From Planctomycetia bacterium (lineage in GTDB: Bacteria; Planctomycetota; Planctomycetia; Pirellulales; Thermoguttaceae): DNA of 40,874 bases. Positions 1 to 8,207 of this stretch are shown here, in pieces; the stretch's first letter is position 1, and the number at the start of each line of letters is the position of its first letter. The position numbers and the translations under genes are program-made. Under the pieces are notes generated by a model. That model did not search any database, was not told where the DNA came from, and worked only from the letters and a program-made list of their open reading frames with translations. The DNA is taken from the NCBI GenBank assembly GCA_030527185.1, contig JAUNBF010000028.1, forward strand, positions 6,629-47,502, written 5' to 3'.

Positions 1-1317
1 GTTGAGGAAGTTCGTGCTGAGGAAATCTCTGCCGAAGAAGTACCAATTGAAGAAACGCCAATTGAAGAAACGTCTGCCGAAGAGGTTCGTGCCGGAGATG
101 TCACGCAGTGGCGGGGAGACGACCGAAGTGGGGCGTATCCAGAAACCGGGCTGCTGAAAGAATGGCCGACGGAGGGACCGCGAAAACTTTGGGAGACGGA
201 GGAGCTTGGTGGAGGGTATTCCTCGCCGATTGCGGTGGGGAAATACGTCTATGTGACCGGGCTTGTGCGCGACGGGAGCGAGCGGAAAGAGGTGCTGACG
301 TGTCTCGACAAGTCGGGGAAAATCGTGTGGCAGACGGTCTATGGAAATGGTTACAGCGGCCAGTATCCCAGTGCCCGAACGACGCCGACGTGGCGGGATG
401 GCGAACTTTACGTCATCAGTGGCAGTGGTGAGGTGGTCCAAATCCATGCCGGGACGGGGAAAATCGTCTGGCGGGTGGATGCCAAGGCTCGTTACGGAGG
501 TGAAAACGGCATGTGGGGGACGGCAGAGTCCCCTCTGGTCGATGAAAACGCTGTCTATTTTACGGCAGGCGGATCGGAAACGACGCTCGTGGCACTCTCC
601 CGAACAGATGGGAAACGTCTCTGGCAAACCGATTCGCTGGACGACAAGGCATCGTACGTTTCGCCGACCATGATCGAGCACGCGGCGGTGCGGCAGATTA
701 TCGGAGCCACGACCAATTACCTTTTCGGTGTGGAACCGGAAACGGGGAATCTCCTTTGGAAGCTCGATATCCGTGAGGAGCTTGACGGTGGCCGCCGCAT
801 TCAGCGTTGGGATATTCTCGCGAACTCTCTGGTTTATAGGGATGGCAAAATCCTGATGTCGAACGGTTATGACCAGGGAAGTCTCTTTTTTCAACTCAAC
901 CAAACGGGAAAAGAGGTGAAAATTCTCTGGAAAAATCTCGATTTAACCTCAATGCACCACGGTTTTGTCATTCTGGACGGTCACGTTTACTCAACGGCTC
1001 ATAACGAGCAGGCGTTTACTGTCGTCGAACTGGCGACGGGAAAAACAACGTTCCACGAGAGAATCGGAAATCTGAACCTGGCGCAAATCATCACGGCGGA
1101 GGGCCTGCTCTACCTCTACGACAACAGCCGTGGCAACCTGATTCTGGCCAGGCCGGACCCGCAAAAAGGTTTTGAGGAGATTTCCCGGTTTTCGATCCGT
1201 TTTGGAACGGGGGAACATTGGTGCCATCCGATCATTTCGGACGGCATTCTCTACGTTCGTCGTGGAGGGACAATGGCGGCATTCGATCTCCGGGACGGAA
1301 AGGGTAATCGTTCATGA
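1..1317 (+). CDS. PQQ-like beta-propeller protein, 5' partial
   Basis: The frame is open from base 1, so the N-terminus lies outside the window. The first ~33 visible residues are a Glu-rich tandem repeat (units such as AEEVPIEET), probably a flexible linker after an unseen membrane anchor. The rest is a WD/PQQ-like propeller: it opens with a QWRGDDRSG motif and repeats blades of the type GKIVWxT, GKIVWRV, GKRLWQT and GNLLWKL, with the Gly and Trp positions conserved. Such PQQ_2-type domains need not bind PQQ, and no cofactor ligand set is recognisable. The TGA overlaps the ATG of the next gene (ATGA at 1314), so it is translationally coupled to the radical SAM gene. It is the first of five propeller genes in this cluster. 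The family call is firm; the function is unknown. Confidence 0.85.
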   Translation, partial: VEEVRAEEISAEEVPIEETPIEETSAEEVRAGDVTQWRGDDRSGAYPETGLLKEWPTEGPRKLWETEELGGGYSSPIAVGKYVYVTGLVRDGSERKEVLTCLDKSGKIVWQTVYGNGYSGQYPSARTTPTWRDGELYVISGSGEVVQIHAGTGKIVWRVDAKARYGGENGMWGTAESPLVDENAVYFTAGGSETTLVALSRTDGKRLWQTDSLDDKASYVSPTMIEHAAVRQIIGATTNYLFGVEPETGNLLWKLDIREELDGGRRIQRWDILANSLVYRDGKILMSNGYDQGSLFFQLNQTGKEVKILWKNLDLTSMHHGFVILDGHVYSTAHNEQAFTVVELATGKTTFHERIGNLNLAQIITAEGLLYLYDNSRGNLILARPDPQKGFEEISRFSIRFGTGEHWCHPIISDGILYVRRGGTMAAFDLRDGKGNRS

Positions 1318-2258
1318 ATAAAAAAGAGTTGATACAGTGGCTTTCCATCCCGGAAGATTCGCCGGAGGCATGGGCCATGCGCGAGGAGGCGAACCAGCTT
1401 TCGCACCGCCGGTTTCACGATACCTCCCTGCTGTTGGGACAAATCGGGATAGAGCGGCACGCATGCCCCGGAGCCTGCCGGTTTTGCTGCTTTTCGGAAG
1501 AGGTTTTCCACGATTCCGACATTGCGCTGAACCTCGATTCTCTCCTCGAAACGGCACGGGAATTCTGTGCGTCGGGGGAAATCGAAGCGCTGTTCCTGAT
1601 GAGTATGCACAACTTTGAACCACGGGCAATCCGCACTTTGGCGGAAGCGGTGCGAAGGGTGATTCCTGACGCGACGCGGGTGGTCGTCAATATCGGCGAC
1701 GCGCCGGCAGATGTTTGGCGCGACCTTCGGGCGGCAGGTGTTTCCGGGGCGTATCACGTTTTGCGACTGCGGGAAGGGACAGATACGCGGCTGAATCCCG
1801 ACGAGCGAAAAGCGACGATTGCGGCCATCCGAAATGCCGGGCTGGATTGGTATTATTGTTGCGAACCGGTTGGGCCGGAACACCACGTGGAGGAATTGGC
1901 GGAGGTGATTCTGCTGGGAAATGAGTTTGGCTGTTACCAGCATGCGGCCATGGCACGTGTCAATTATCCCGGTTCCCCTCTGATGGAAAAGGGGGAAATC
2001 AGCAAATCGCGTCTGGCGCAGATTGTGGCGGCAGTGACGTTGGCGTCGGCGGAGAATCCTGAACTGCGGAGTATTGCCGTCCACGAGCCGGATGAACTCG
2101 GCTTGCGTTCGGGGGCGAATTCCGTTTACGCGGAGTGCGGTGCCAATCCCCGAGATTTGGCAGTGGATACGGCTCAAAGTCGTGGCGGGAGCGTTGCCCG
2201 GATGACCACCATGCTTGCTGAGGCAGGCTGGAAGTTGCGGAGGAAAGGGGACTTATGA
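1314..2258 (+). CDS. BioB-like radical SAM protein
   Basis: A 314-residue protein with the radical SAM cluster motif C51-PGA-C55-RF-C58 followed by a fourth Cys (C59). Downstream segments (VVNIGDAPADVW, then CCEPVGPEH, then a MARVNYPGSPL region) follow the barrel layout of the biotin synthase/HmdB/lipoyl-synthase-like branch, where the substrate-side motif CxEPIGPEH is typical. In this family SAM is cleaved reductively to a 5'-deoxyadenosyl radical that abstracts hydrogen from a substrate; members insert sulfur, rearrange or methylate. It overlaps both neighbours by four bases and sits directly before a ferredoxin that could supply its electrons. The lipid genes downstream suggest, as inference only, a role in modifying an isoprenoid. 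It is not BioB proper: the BioB signature CPEDCxYC is replaced. Confidence 0.85.
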   Translation: MNKKELIQWLSIPEDSPEAWAMREEANQLSHRRFHDTSLLLGQIGIERHACPGACRFCCFSEEVFHDSDIALNLDSLLETAREFCASGEIEALFLMSMHNFEPRAIRTLAEAVRRVIPDATRVVVNIGDAPADVWRDLRAAGVSGAYHVLRLREGTDTRLNPDERKATIAAIRNAGLDWYYCCEPVGPEHHVEELAEVILLGNEFGCYQHAAMARVNYPGSPLMEKGEISKSRLAQIVAAVTLASAENPELRSIAVHEPDELGLRSGANSVYAECGANPRDLAVDTAQSRGGSVARMTTMLAEAGWKLRRKGDL

Positions 2259-2938
2259 AAAAACTACTTCTTTGTGGCTGCCATTTTTATCATCGGATTC
2301 CGATGGAAACGCTCCAGACGATCGAGGCTTCCTGCACGGCGGCGGGGATGGTGTGCGAAGTCGTTCCCGATTTGTGCTTTTGGGCAGCGAAAACTCCGGA
2401 AAAGCTGCGAAAATTGGCGGAATACGACGCGATTGGTGCCTGCCAGGAGCGTGTTGTTGAGACTTTTTGGGAAGGGGCTGGAAGTCCGACCTGTTTCGAC
2501 CTTCGCACGTTGTCCGCCGAAGATTTTCTGGCAAAATTCGCGTCGGAAGTGGAAATAACCCGTTTTTCGGAAGGTTCGCAGGCGTGGGAAACGCGGTTTT
2601 CCGAGAAACCGTCCGAGTGGATACCGTGGTTTCCGGTCATCGATACGCAACGTTGTGTGAACTGCCGAAAATGCGTCGATTTTTGCATGTTCGGCGTGTA
2701 TGCCGTCGATGTGTCGAACCGTGTGAGGGTCGTCCAGCCGGAATCGTGTAAAACGAATTGCCCGGCCTGTGCCCGAATGTGTCCGCAAAACGCCATCATT
2801 TTCCCGAAGTCGGAAGAGCCGCCGCTCAACGGAAGTCTGGCGGAAGTCGTGAAGCCGTCGGAGGAGGCAGCCCTTTCGCTCAAAGAACGGCTCCATCAGC
2901 GCAAAAAACCCCGTCTTTTCAAGGAGGACGAAGCATGA
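2255..2938 (+). CDS. Ferredoxin-domain protein with Cys-containing N-terminal domain
   Basis: A 227-residue cytoplasmic protein. The C-terminal half carries two [4Fe-4S] binding sets: C134-VN-C137-RK-C140-VDF-C144, then a SCKTNCPACARMCPQ segment. The N-terminal ~120 residues are a separate alpha/beta-looking domain with several Cys (LLCGCHF, VPDLCFW, IGACQER); the IGACQER stretch loosely recalls the HdrA-type CxxRxxE region, but this is weak. A Lys/Arg-rich tail ends the protein. The start overlaps the radical SAM stop (ATGA) and its TGA overlaps the next radical SAM ATG, placing it between two radical SAM enzymes. The likely role is electron donor or scaffold for them, which is inferred from position. 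Confidence 0.8.
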   Translation: MKKLLLCGCHFYHRIPMETLQTIEASCTAAGMVCEVVPDLCFWAAKTPEKLRKLAEYDAIGACQERVVETFWEGAGSPTCFDLRTLSAEDFLAKFASEVEITRFSEGSQAWETRFSEKPSEWIPWFPVIDTQRCVNCRKCVDFCMFGVYAVDVSNRVRVVQPESCKTNCPACARMCPQNAIIFPKSEEPPLNGSLAEVVKPSEEAALSLKERLHQRKKPRLFKEDEA

Positions 2939-4128
2939 ATCCCGCCGCGTTGTTGCGAATTGCGTTTCAATGTTCGTTTCGCGTCCAACGGAAGTTGCTG
3001 CGATTTGCGTGGAACGGACATCGGGCAATCGGTGCGTTCCGTCGGCGTCAGGAGGAGAATCGTCCGTTTTTTCCCGCGTTTTGGATGCTTTCGGTCACGA
3101 ATCGGTGCAATTTGCGTTGCCGGGGCTGTTGGGTGGAACAGACGGCGGAACCGTGTCAACTTTCGCTTGCGCAAATGCAGGGAATCGTCGATACGGCACG
3201 GAAATACCAGTCCCGTTTTTTCGGCATTCTCGGTGGTGAACCGTTGTTTCATTCCGACCTTTTTACGCTGTTCGAGAAGAACCCGGATGCCTATTTTCAG
3301 CTTTTCACCAACGGTACTCAGCTCGATTCCGAGATTGCCGAACGGCTTGCAAAGTGCGGAAACGTTACCCCTTTGATCAGCATTGAGGGGTTGGAAACCG
3401 AGTCACGAATCCGTCGGGGAAAAGGGGACGTTTTCGCAAAATCGATTGCCGGGTTGGAAACGGTGACAGGGGCAGGGCTTTTTACGGGTGTCTCGGCCAG
3501 TATCAACCGCCGGAATTTCGACGAACTGGTCAGCGCGGAGTACCTCGATTTCCTCATCGGCAAAGGCGTTCACTACCTCTGGTACTTCATTTACCGACCC
3601 TGCGGCCGCGACCCCGATTTTGAGACGGCACTGGAGAAGGAACAGATTCTCGCTCTGCGGCGGTTTCTTGTGGAGCAGCGTCGGCGGGCTAAAATCCTGA
3701 TTCTCGATGCCTACTGGGACGGGGCGGGGAATGCGCTTTGCCCTGGAGCGACGGGAATTTCGCACCACATCGCTCCCAACGCGGCGGTGGAGTTTTGCCC
3801 CATCGTACAATTTACGGACGGGTTTTTGAATGAGGACGCGTCGAATTTGGAGCGGATTCTCCAGCAAAACACGCTTTTGAAGAACCTGCGGACGTTTTGT
3901 GCCGAACAGGGGCGGGGATGTGTACTTTTGGAAGCGCCACGGGAATTGGCTCAATTTCTGCGAGAAAACGGGGCGGAGGATTCTTCCGGTCGGGACTTGT
4001 TGGCGGAATTGGAAACACGCCCGCCGATGATTTGCCACGATCTGCCCGGCTGCGAAATTCCCGAAACGTCGCTGGGGTATCGCCTGGGAAAAAGATATTA
4101 CTTTTTCGGTTTTGGAGCCTACGGATGA
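2935..4128 (+). CDS. Radical SAM protein (CxxxCxxC, GGEP type)
   Basis: A 397-residue protein. The chosen ATG at 2935 has a strong AAGGAGG ribosome site at 2921-2927 and overlaps the ferredoxin stop; the frame is open further upstream but lacks such support. Motifs in order are a basic N-terminal helix, SVTNRCNLRCRGCW (C58, C62, C65 bind the cluster), ILGGEPLFH (the GGEP strand that contacts SAM), LFTNGTQL, SIEG, and a C-terminal Cys-bearing region (GCVLLEAP, CHDLPGCEIP) that may hold an auxiliary cluster but is not a clear SPASM domain. The substrate is unknown. It is coupled by ATGA to the isoprenyl diphosphate synthase fusion, so a prenyl-lipid substrate is a reasonable inference. It does not look like HpnH. 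Confidence 0.85.
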   Translation: MNPAALLRIAFQCSFRVQRKLLRFAWNGHRAIGAFRRRQEENRPFFPAFWMLSVTNRCNLRCRGCWVEQTAEPCQLSLAQMQGIVDTARKYQSRFFGILGGEPLFHSDLFTLFEKNPDAYFQLFTNGTQLDSEIAERLAKCGNVTPLISIEGLETESRIRRGKGDVFAKSIAGLETVTGAGLFTGVSASINRRNFDELVSAEYLDFLIGKGVHYLWYFIYRPCGRDPDFETALEKEQILALRRFLVEQRRRAKILILDAYWDGAGNALCPGATGISHHIAPNAAVEFCPIVQFTDGFLNEDASNLERILQQNTLLKNLRTFCAEQGRGCVLLEAPRELAQFLRENGAEDSSGRDLLAELETRPPMICHDLPGCEIPETSLGYRLGKRYYFFGFGAYG

Positions 4129-5624
4129 ACGGAGAATGGAAAACGCAGACCGTTCCGAGGGATTTCGAGACGCAGCGGAAAATCCGCGACGCGGCGCGAG
4201 AGTGGGTGCGTTCGGAAAAGTGGATTCCGCCACAGACGCTTTCCCGGCTTCAGACGTTGGCCGATCGGGTGTTGGAGTCGCTTGCGCTAGCCGAGATGGG
4301 ATTCGAGCATTTTACGATGATCCTGCTTCACAACGCGCTTTGGGAGACTTATTTTCCCCGGATTGCGTATGAAGAACGTCTCCTTTTGCTGCCGTTTTGT
4401 CTGCGAAACCAACCGGAATGCCAGGCACCGTACGATGAATTGGGACTTCTTTGCGATGGCTGTGGAAAATGCCAAATTCCCGACTTTTCCGAAATGGCGG
4501 AACAAAAAGGGATGGCAGTACTGGTGGCCGAGTCGAGTTCCCGAGTGTCGCGGTGGGTGCGGGATGGTGAAATCGAAGCGATTGTGGGGGTTTCGTGCCT
4601 GAAATCGTTGGAGAAAGCTTTTCCCGACATGCTGCGTCACGCGGTGCCGGGAATTGCCATTCCACTGACGGTGGACGGTTGCCAGGAGACGTTTTTCGAG
4701 ACGAATTTTCTCCAGGATGCCCTGGCACTGGAGGAAAATCGGGCACTTCCGCCTCATCCGTCCGGGAGCCGTGTGCGGGAGAAGGTTCGGGAGCTGTTTT
4801 TGCCGGAGACGCTTCGAAAGTATCTGAATCTGGAGGGGCTTGGCCGGAAACGTTTTGCGGAGGAGGTGGTTCACGCACTCGGCGGCCATGGGAAGCACTA
4901 TCGCCCGAAAATCACGCTTGGAACGTATCAGGCACTGACCGGCTGCGACGTTTTTCCCGAATTTTTGAATCGTGTGGCGCTGGCGGTGGAGTGTTTTCAT
5001 AAGGCGTCGCTGATTCACGATGACATTGAGGATGACGACGATTTTCGATACGAGGAACCGACATTTCACCGCCGATTGGGGATTCCGGTGGCGTTGAATC
5101 TGGGCGATTTTCTTCTGGGGGAAGGGTATCGACTTTTGGGGGATTCGTCCATTCCCGCCGACATCCGTGGGGAACTTTACACGCAGGCTGCCGAAGCGCA
5201 TCGGGAACTTGCGCTGGGACAGGCACGGGAATTGGAGACGTCGGGGGAGGTGATTTCCTGGGAGGAATGCCTCGAAACGCTCCGGTTGAAAACGGCTCCC
5301 GCGTTCCGTGTGGCACTCGCTTTCGGGGCGATTTCCGCCGGAAAATGGGAATCGTACCGGGATTTGTTTGGCCGATTTGCCGATGGGTTGGGGATTGCGT
5401 ACCAGTTGATGGACGACCTGGAAGATTCCGCTCCCAATCCCGCATCTGCCGTGGACGCACTCACGCGGAGGGAGTCGCTCGACCGCGAAACGGCTCGGCA
5501 GCAAATTCGGGAGCTTTACGGGGAATATCGGACGCAATGTTACGAGGTGATGGAGGAAATTCGTGACACGTCGCTCAAAATTTTTGCGTATCGTCTGACG
5601 GGAAAGGCATTGAAAGATGTTTGA
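4125..5624 (+). CDS. DUF116 :: trans-isoprenyl diphosphate synthase fusion
   Basis: A 499-residue two-domain protein; the ATG at 4125 overlaps the upstream stop. Residues ~30-220 match DUF116: an LLCDGCGKCQIPDF metal-type motif, then VLVAESSSRVSRWV and a VGVSCLKSLEKAF strand with Cys. Residues ~240-495 are a trans-prenyl synthase: GKHYRPK (Lys/Arg pyrophosphate contacts), the first Asp-rich motif D299-D300-I-E-D303 with extra acidic residues after it, GDFLLGEGY, LKTA, and the second motif D430-D431-L-E-D434 after AYQLM. Both DDxxD motifs are intact, so allylic chain elongation with IPP is expected. Chain length cannot be read safely: the residue five before the first motif is Ala/Ser-like rather than aromatic, which would allow a long chain. 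The DUF116 fusion is unusual and suggests a redox or metal-linked partner activity. Confidence 0.9.
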   Translation: MNGEWKTQTVPRDFETQRKIRDAAREWVRSEKWIPPQTLSRLQTLADRVLESLALAEMGFEHFTMILLHNALWETYFPRIAYEERLLLLPFCLRNQPECQAPYDELGLLCDGCGKCQIPDFSEMAEQKGMAVLVAESSSRVSRWVRDGEIEAIVGVSCLKSLEKAFPDMLRHAVPGIAIPLTVDGCQETFFETNFLQDALALEENRALPPHPSGSRVREKVRELFLPETLRKYLNLEGLGRKRFAEEVVHALGGHGKHYRPKITLGTYQALTGCDVFPEFLNRVALAVECFHKASLIHDDIEDDDDFRYEEPTFHRRLGIPVALNLGDFLLGEGYRLLGDSSIPADIRGELYTQAAEAHRELALGQARELETSGEVISWEECLETLRLKTAPAFRVALAFGAISAGKWESYRDLFGRFADGLGIAYQLMDDLEDSAPNPASAVDALTRRESLDRETARQQIRELYGEYRTQCYEVMEEIRDTSLKIFAYRLTGKALKDV

Positions 5625-6504
5625 AAGTCGCCATTTTTACAAGACTTGCGTCCATGGGCTGGCGAAGATGACGCGGGAAGCACGTGCCGCTCTCACCCGG
5701 AGTGTGGAGCAACTTCAGGGACCCTGCGGGCTGTTTTATGGCCGGGATGGACGTAGGGAAGACCTTTACTATTCGCTTTTCGGCCTGACGCTTGCGTTGG
5801 CGACGAATGCAGGAATTGACCGCAAAACGTGTGCGGCGGCTGTTCGCGAGATCGATTTTACACGGCTCGATTTGGTGCATGGGTGTGCCTGGCTGCGGAT
5901 TCAGGATTTGTTGCAACTACTTGAACTGCCGAGATTTGCGAGAAAAGCGGCCTTGGCGGTGCCCGCACGTTGGACGAATCGGGAAAGGATTGCCAAAGGA
6001 GAGTCGCTCCGCCATCTTTCGCCTGCCGCCTACCCACAACAGGACGCGGAATCTCCCTATTCCCGGTTTTTGCTGGCGACGCTTGAGGTGGATGGGGGAA
6101 AGGAGAGTGCTTGGACGGAATCGTCTCTCACCGAATATCGTCTTCCTGACGGACTTTTCAGCAATCTGAAAAACGCTTCGGAATATGGTGTCAACGCAAC
6201 CAGTGCAGCCATCTTCCTGCTTCCGGTGTCGCAACGCAGGGAGACGGCCTGTGCCCTGGCGAAATTGCAGGAATCGGACGGTTCGTTCCGTGCCGCGGCA
6301 TCCGCCCCCGCAAGTGACCTCCTCTCCACCGCAACGGCTTGTTGGGCACTGCGTGTTGGTGGAGTGGAGCCGAAAATTTCACCGAAACCCTTCCTGCGTG
6401 GCTGTTTCCGTGAAAATGGCCTGTTCGCGGCTCATCCAGACGACCCACGGGGGGATTTGGAGTACACGGTTTATGGACTTCTGACGATGGGGACGCTGTC
6501 ATGA
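5617..6504 (+). CDS. Prenyltransferase/squalene-cyclase-like single barrel protein
   Basis: A 295-residue protein made of helical repeats of the prenyltransferase/squalene oxidase type: EDLYYSLFGLTLAL, a LQESDGSFRAA QW-like turn, STATACWALRV and a closing DLEYTVYGLLTM. The size fits one alpha6-alpha6 barrel (half of a class II cyclase, or a GGTase beta-like subunit). No DXDD acid motif and no zinc site can be seen. It overlaps the synthase upstream by 8 bases and the larger cyclase downstream by 4. It may form a heteromer with the downstream protein, or act as a prenyl-binding chaperone. The fold call is good; the catalytic role is open. Confidence 0.75.
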   Translation: MFESRHFYKTCVHGLAKMTREARAALTRSVEQLQGPCGLFYGRDGRREDLYYSLFGLTLALATNAGIDRKTCAAAVREIDFTRLDLVHGCAWLRIQDLLQLLELPRFARKAALAVPARWTNRERIAKGESLRHLSPAAYPQQDAESPYSRFLLATLEVDGGKESAWTESSLTEYRLPDGLFSNLKNASEYGVNATSAAIFLLPVSQRRETACALAKLQESDGSFRAAASAPASDLLSTATACWALRVGGVEPKISPKPFLRGCFRENGLFAAHPDDPRGDLEYTVYGLLTMGTLS

Positions 6505-8207
6505 CCAGGGCACTTCGGAATTTTTTGAAATCGCGGCAATCGGCGGACGGTTATTTCGAAAGTCGGCTTTCCGATTCAGCCATTTCCACGTCGGTTGCCT
6601 GCGTGGCATTGGAGATGGCGGATGCTCAAAAATATGCCAACGAGATTGCGTCGGCGCGAAAGTGGTTGCTCGAAAATGCTGATTCGGAAGGACTTTACGG
6701 CGACTCTCCCGAATCACCGCCGAATTTGACCGCGACGTTTCTCGCCTACGTGACGCTTTCCCGTGACGAAACGTGCCGTACAAAATCGCGGCGTGCGGAA
6801 GTGTGGCTACGGCAACGGTTCGGCGACTTTTCGTTTCCCGCCGTGCGTCGCGGTCTTCTGGCGGAGTATGGGAAGGATTTGACGTTTTCCGTGCCGCTTT
6901 TGGCACTGGCGACGACTGCCGGATTCTTTCCCGACGCGCCAAAAGCATGGCGACAAATGCCGCCATTCCCGTTGGAGGTGGTGCTTTTGCCGGAGAATCT
7001 TTTCAAGTACCTGAATTTGCCGGTGGTTAGCTACGCCATTCCCGCGTTGATTTCGGTAGGGCTGGCGCAGTGGAATCACACGCGGCATGGCATTTTTCGC
7101 ACCTTGCGGGGACTTGCCCGACGGAAAGCGTTGCGGGTGTTGGAGGCCAAACAGCCTGCGGATGGCGGTTTTCTGGAAGCGTCGCCGTTGACCGGGTTTT
7201 GCCTCCTTTGTCTTGTGGCGGCAGGGCAGGGCGAACATCCGACAACTACCCGAGCGGCCGATTTTCTCGTGAAAACGCAGCGAAAAAACGGCTCCTGGCC
7301 GATCGACGTCGATTTGCGGCAATGGGTGACTTCCCTGGCACTGGCCGCGTTGGCTCCTGGTTTGGGCGAGGAGGAAAAACGCCGTTATCGGGAAATGCTC
7401 CGAAATTCTCAGACACGCAACGTCCATCCGTTCACCCGCTCCGCACCGGGAGGATGGGGCTGGACGACGCATTCCGGGAGTGTGCCCGACGCGGACGATA
7501 CTTCCGCCGCGCTCGTTGCGCTGCACGCTTTGGGGGAAGAGGTTTCCGAGACCGTGACTGCCGGAATTGGCTGGTTGCTCGACCTGCAAAATGCCGACGG
7601 AGGGATTCCGACGTTTTGTCGCGGCTGGGGAAAGCTCCCTTTTGACCGAAGTTGCCCCGACATTTCCGCCCATGCGTTTCGCGCGATGAGCGTTTATGAA
7701 AAGGGGTTGGACGCACCTCTGAAAAAACGTGTGGCACGTTCCAAAGTCCGAATTTTGCGGTATTTGGAGCAAGTTCAACGGGAAGACGGAGCGTTCCTTC
7801 CACTTTGGTTTGGCGACCAGGAAACGGCCAGTCAAGAGGCTCCTGTTTATGGCAGTGCGGTGGTGCTTGCCAATTTACACGGCGTTGACGCTCCGTTTCT
7901 GGAAAAAACGCGGCGTTTTCTTCTCTCGGCACAACACGAAACGGGGGGGTGGGGAAGCTGGCCTGGAGAGCGGGATTACGTTGCGGTCACGGCACGTTGT
8001 GTGACGGCGTTGGCACCCTATTCGGAAGCGTTTTCCTCTGTTCGACGAGCGAAAACGTTCCTGCGTCCGTTTGCGGAGAATCCCGAAACGATTCCGCCCG
8101 AGCCGTTCGGGCTTTATTTTGCCCATCTGTGGTACAGTGAGGAGCTTTACGCCCCGATTTTTCTGGGGAACGTGTTTGGCGAGGAAGGAGGACGCGATGA
8201 CGGCTGA
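6501..8207 (+). CDS. Class II terpene cyclase (squalene-hopene cyclase-like)
   Basis: A 568-residue protein of the squalene/hopene cyclase superfamily. The key feature is D330-A-D-D333-T, the DXDD(T) motif whose middle Asp protonates a terminal double bond to start polyene cyclisation. QW-like repeats are seen at NGSWPI, NADGGIPTF and ETGGWGSW, and the SCPDISAHAF block is usual in this superfamily. It is shorter than bacterial squalene-hopene cyclases (~630). The N-terminal ~200 residues are divergent and include a hydrophobic stretch around FKYLNLPVVSYAIPALISVGL that could sit on the membrane. No squalene synthase gene lies in the window, while a prenyl diphosphate synthase is two genes upstream, so the substrate may be a linear polyprenyl compound rather than squalene. 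That substrate proposal is inference. Confidence 0.82.
   Translation: MTRALRNFLKSRQSADGYFESRLSDSAISTSVACVALEMADAQKYANEIASARKWLLENADSEGLYGDSPESPPNLTATFLAYVTLSRDETCRTKSRRAEVWLRQRFGDFSFPAVRRGLLAEYGKDLTFSVPLLALATTAGFFPDAPKAWRQMPPFPLEVVLLPENLFKYLNLPVVSYAIPALISVGLAQWNHTRHGIFRTLRGLARRKALRVLEAKQPADGGFLEASPLTGFCLLCLVAAGQGEHPTTTRAADFLVKTQRKNGSWPIDVDLRQWVTSLALAALAPGLGEEEKRRYREMLRNSQTRNVHPFTRSAPGGWGWTTHSGSVPDADDTSAALVALHALGEEVSETVTAGIGWLLDLQNADGGIPTFCRGWGKLPFDRSCPDISAHAFRAMSVYEKGLDAPLKKRVARSKVRILRYLEQVQREDGAFLPLWFGDQETASQEAPVYGSAVVLANLHGVDAPFLEKTRRFLLSAQHETGGWGSWPGERDYVAVTARCVTALAPYSEAFSSVRRAKTFLRPFAENPETIPPEPFGLYFAHLWYSEELYAPIFLGNVFGEEGGRDDG

Noticed and set aside
2758..2934. N-terminal extension of the second radical SAM protein
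   Set aside because: The frame is open upstream but overlaps the ferredoxin gene. The ATG at 2935 has AAGGAGG and the ATGA overlap used throughout the operon.
4287..5537. 416-codon minus-strand frame
   Set aside because: Antisense to the DUF116::prenyl synthase gene with intact catalytic motifs; no ribosome site and shadow-type composition.
6807..7835. 342-codon minus-strand frame
   Set aside because: Antisense to the DXDD cyclase gene; composition (Arg, Pro, His-rich) and lack of motifs mark it as a shadow.
6501..8207. Calling the large cyclase squalene-hopene cyclase (shc)
   Set aside because: The DXDD motif supports the superfamily only. Length, divergent N-terminus and the absence of squalene synthesis genes do not support naming the substrate.
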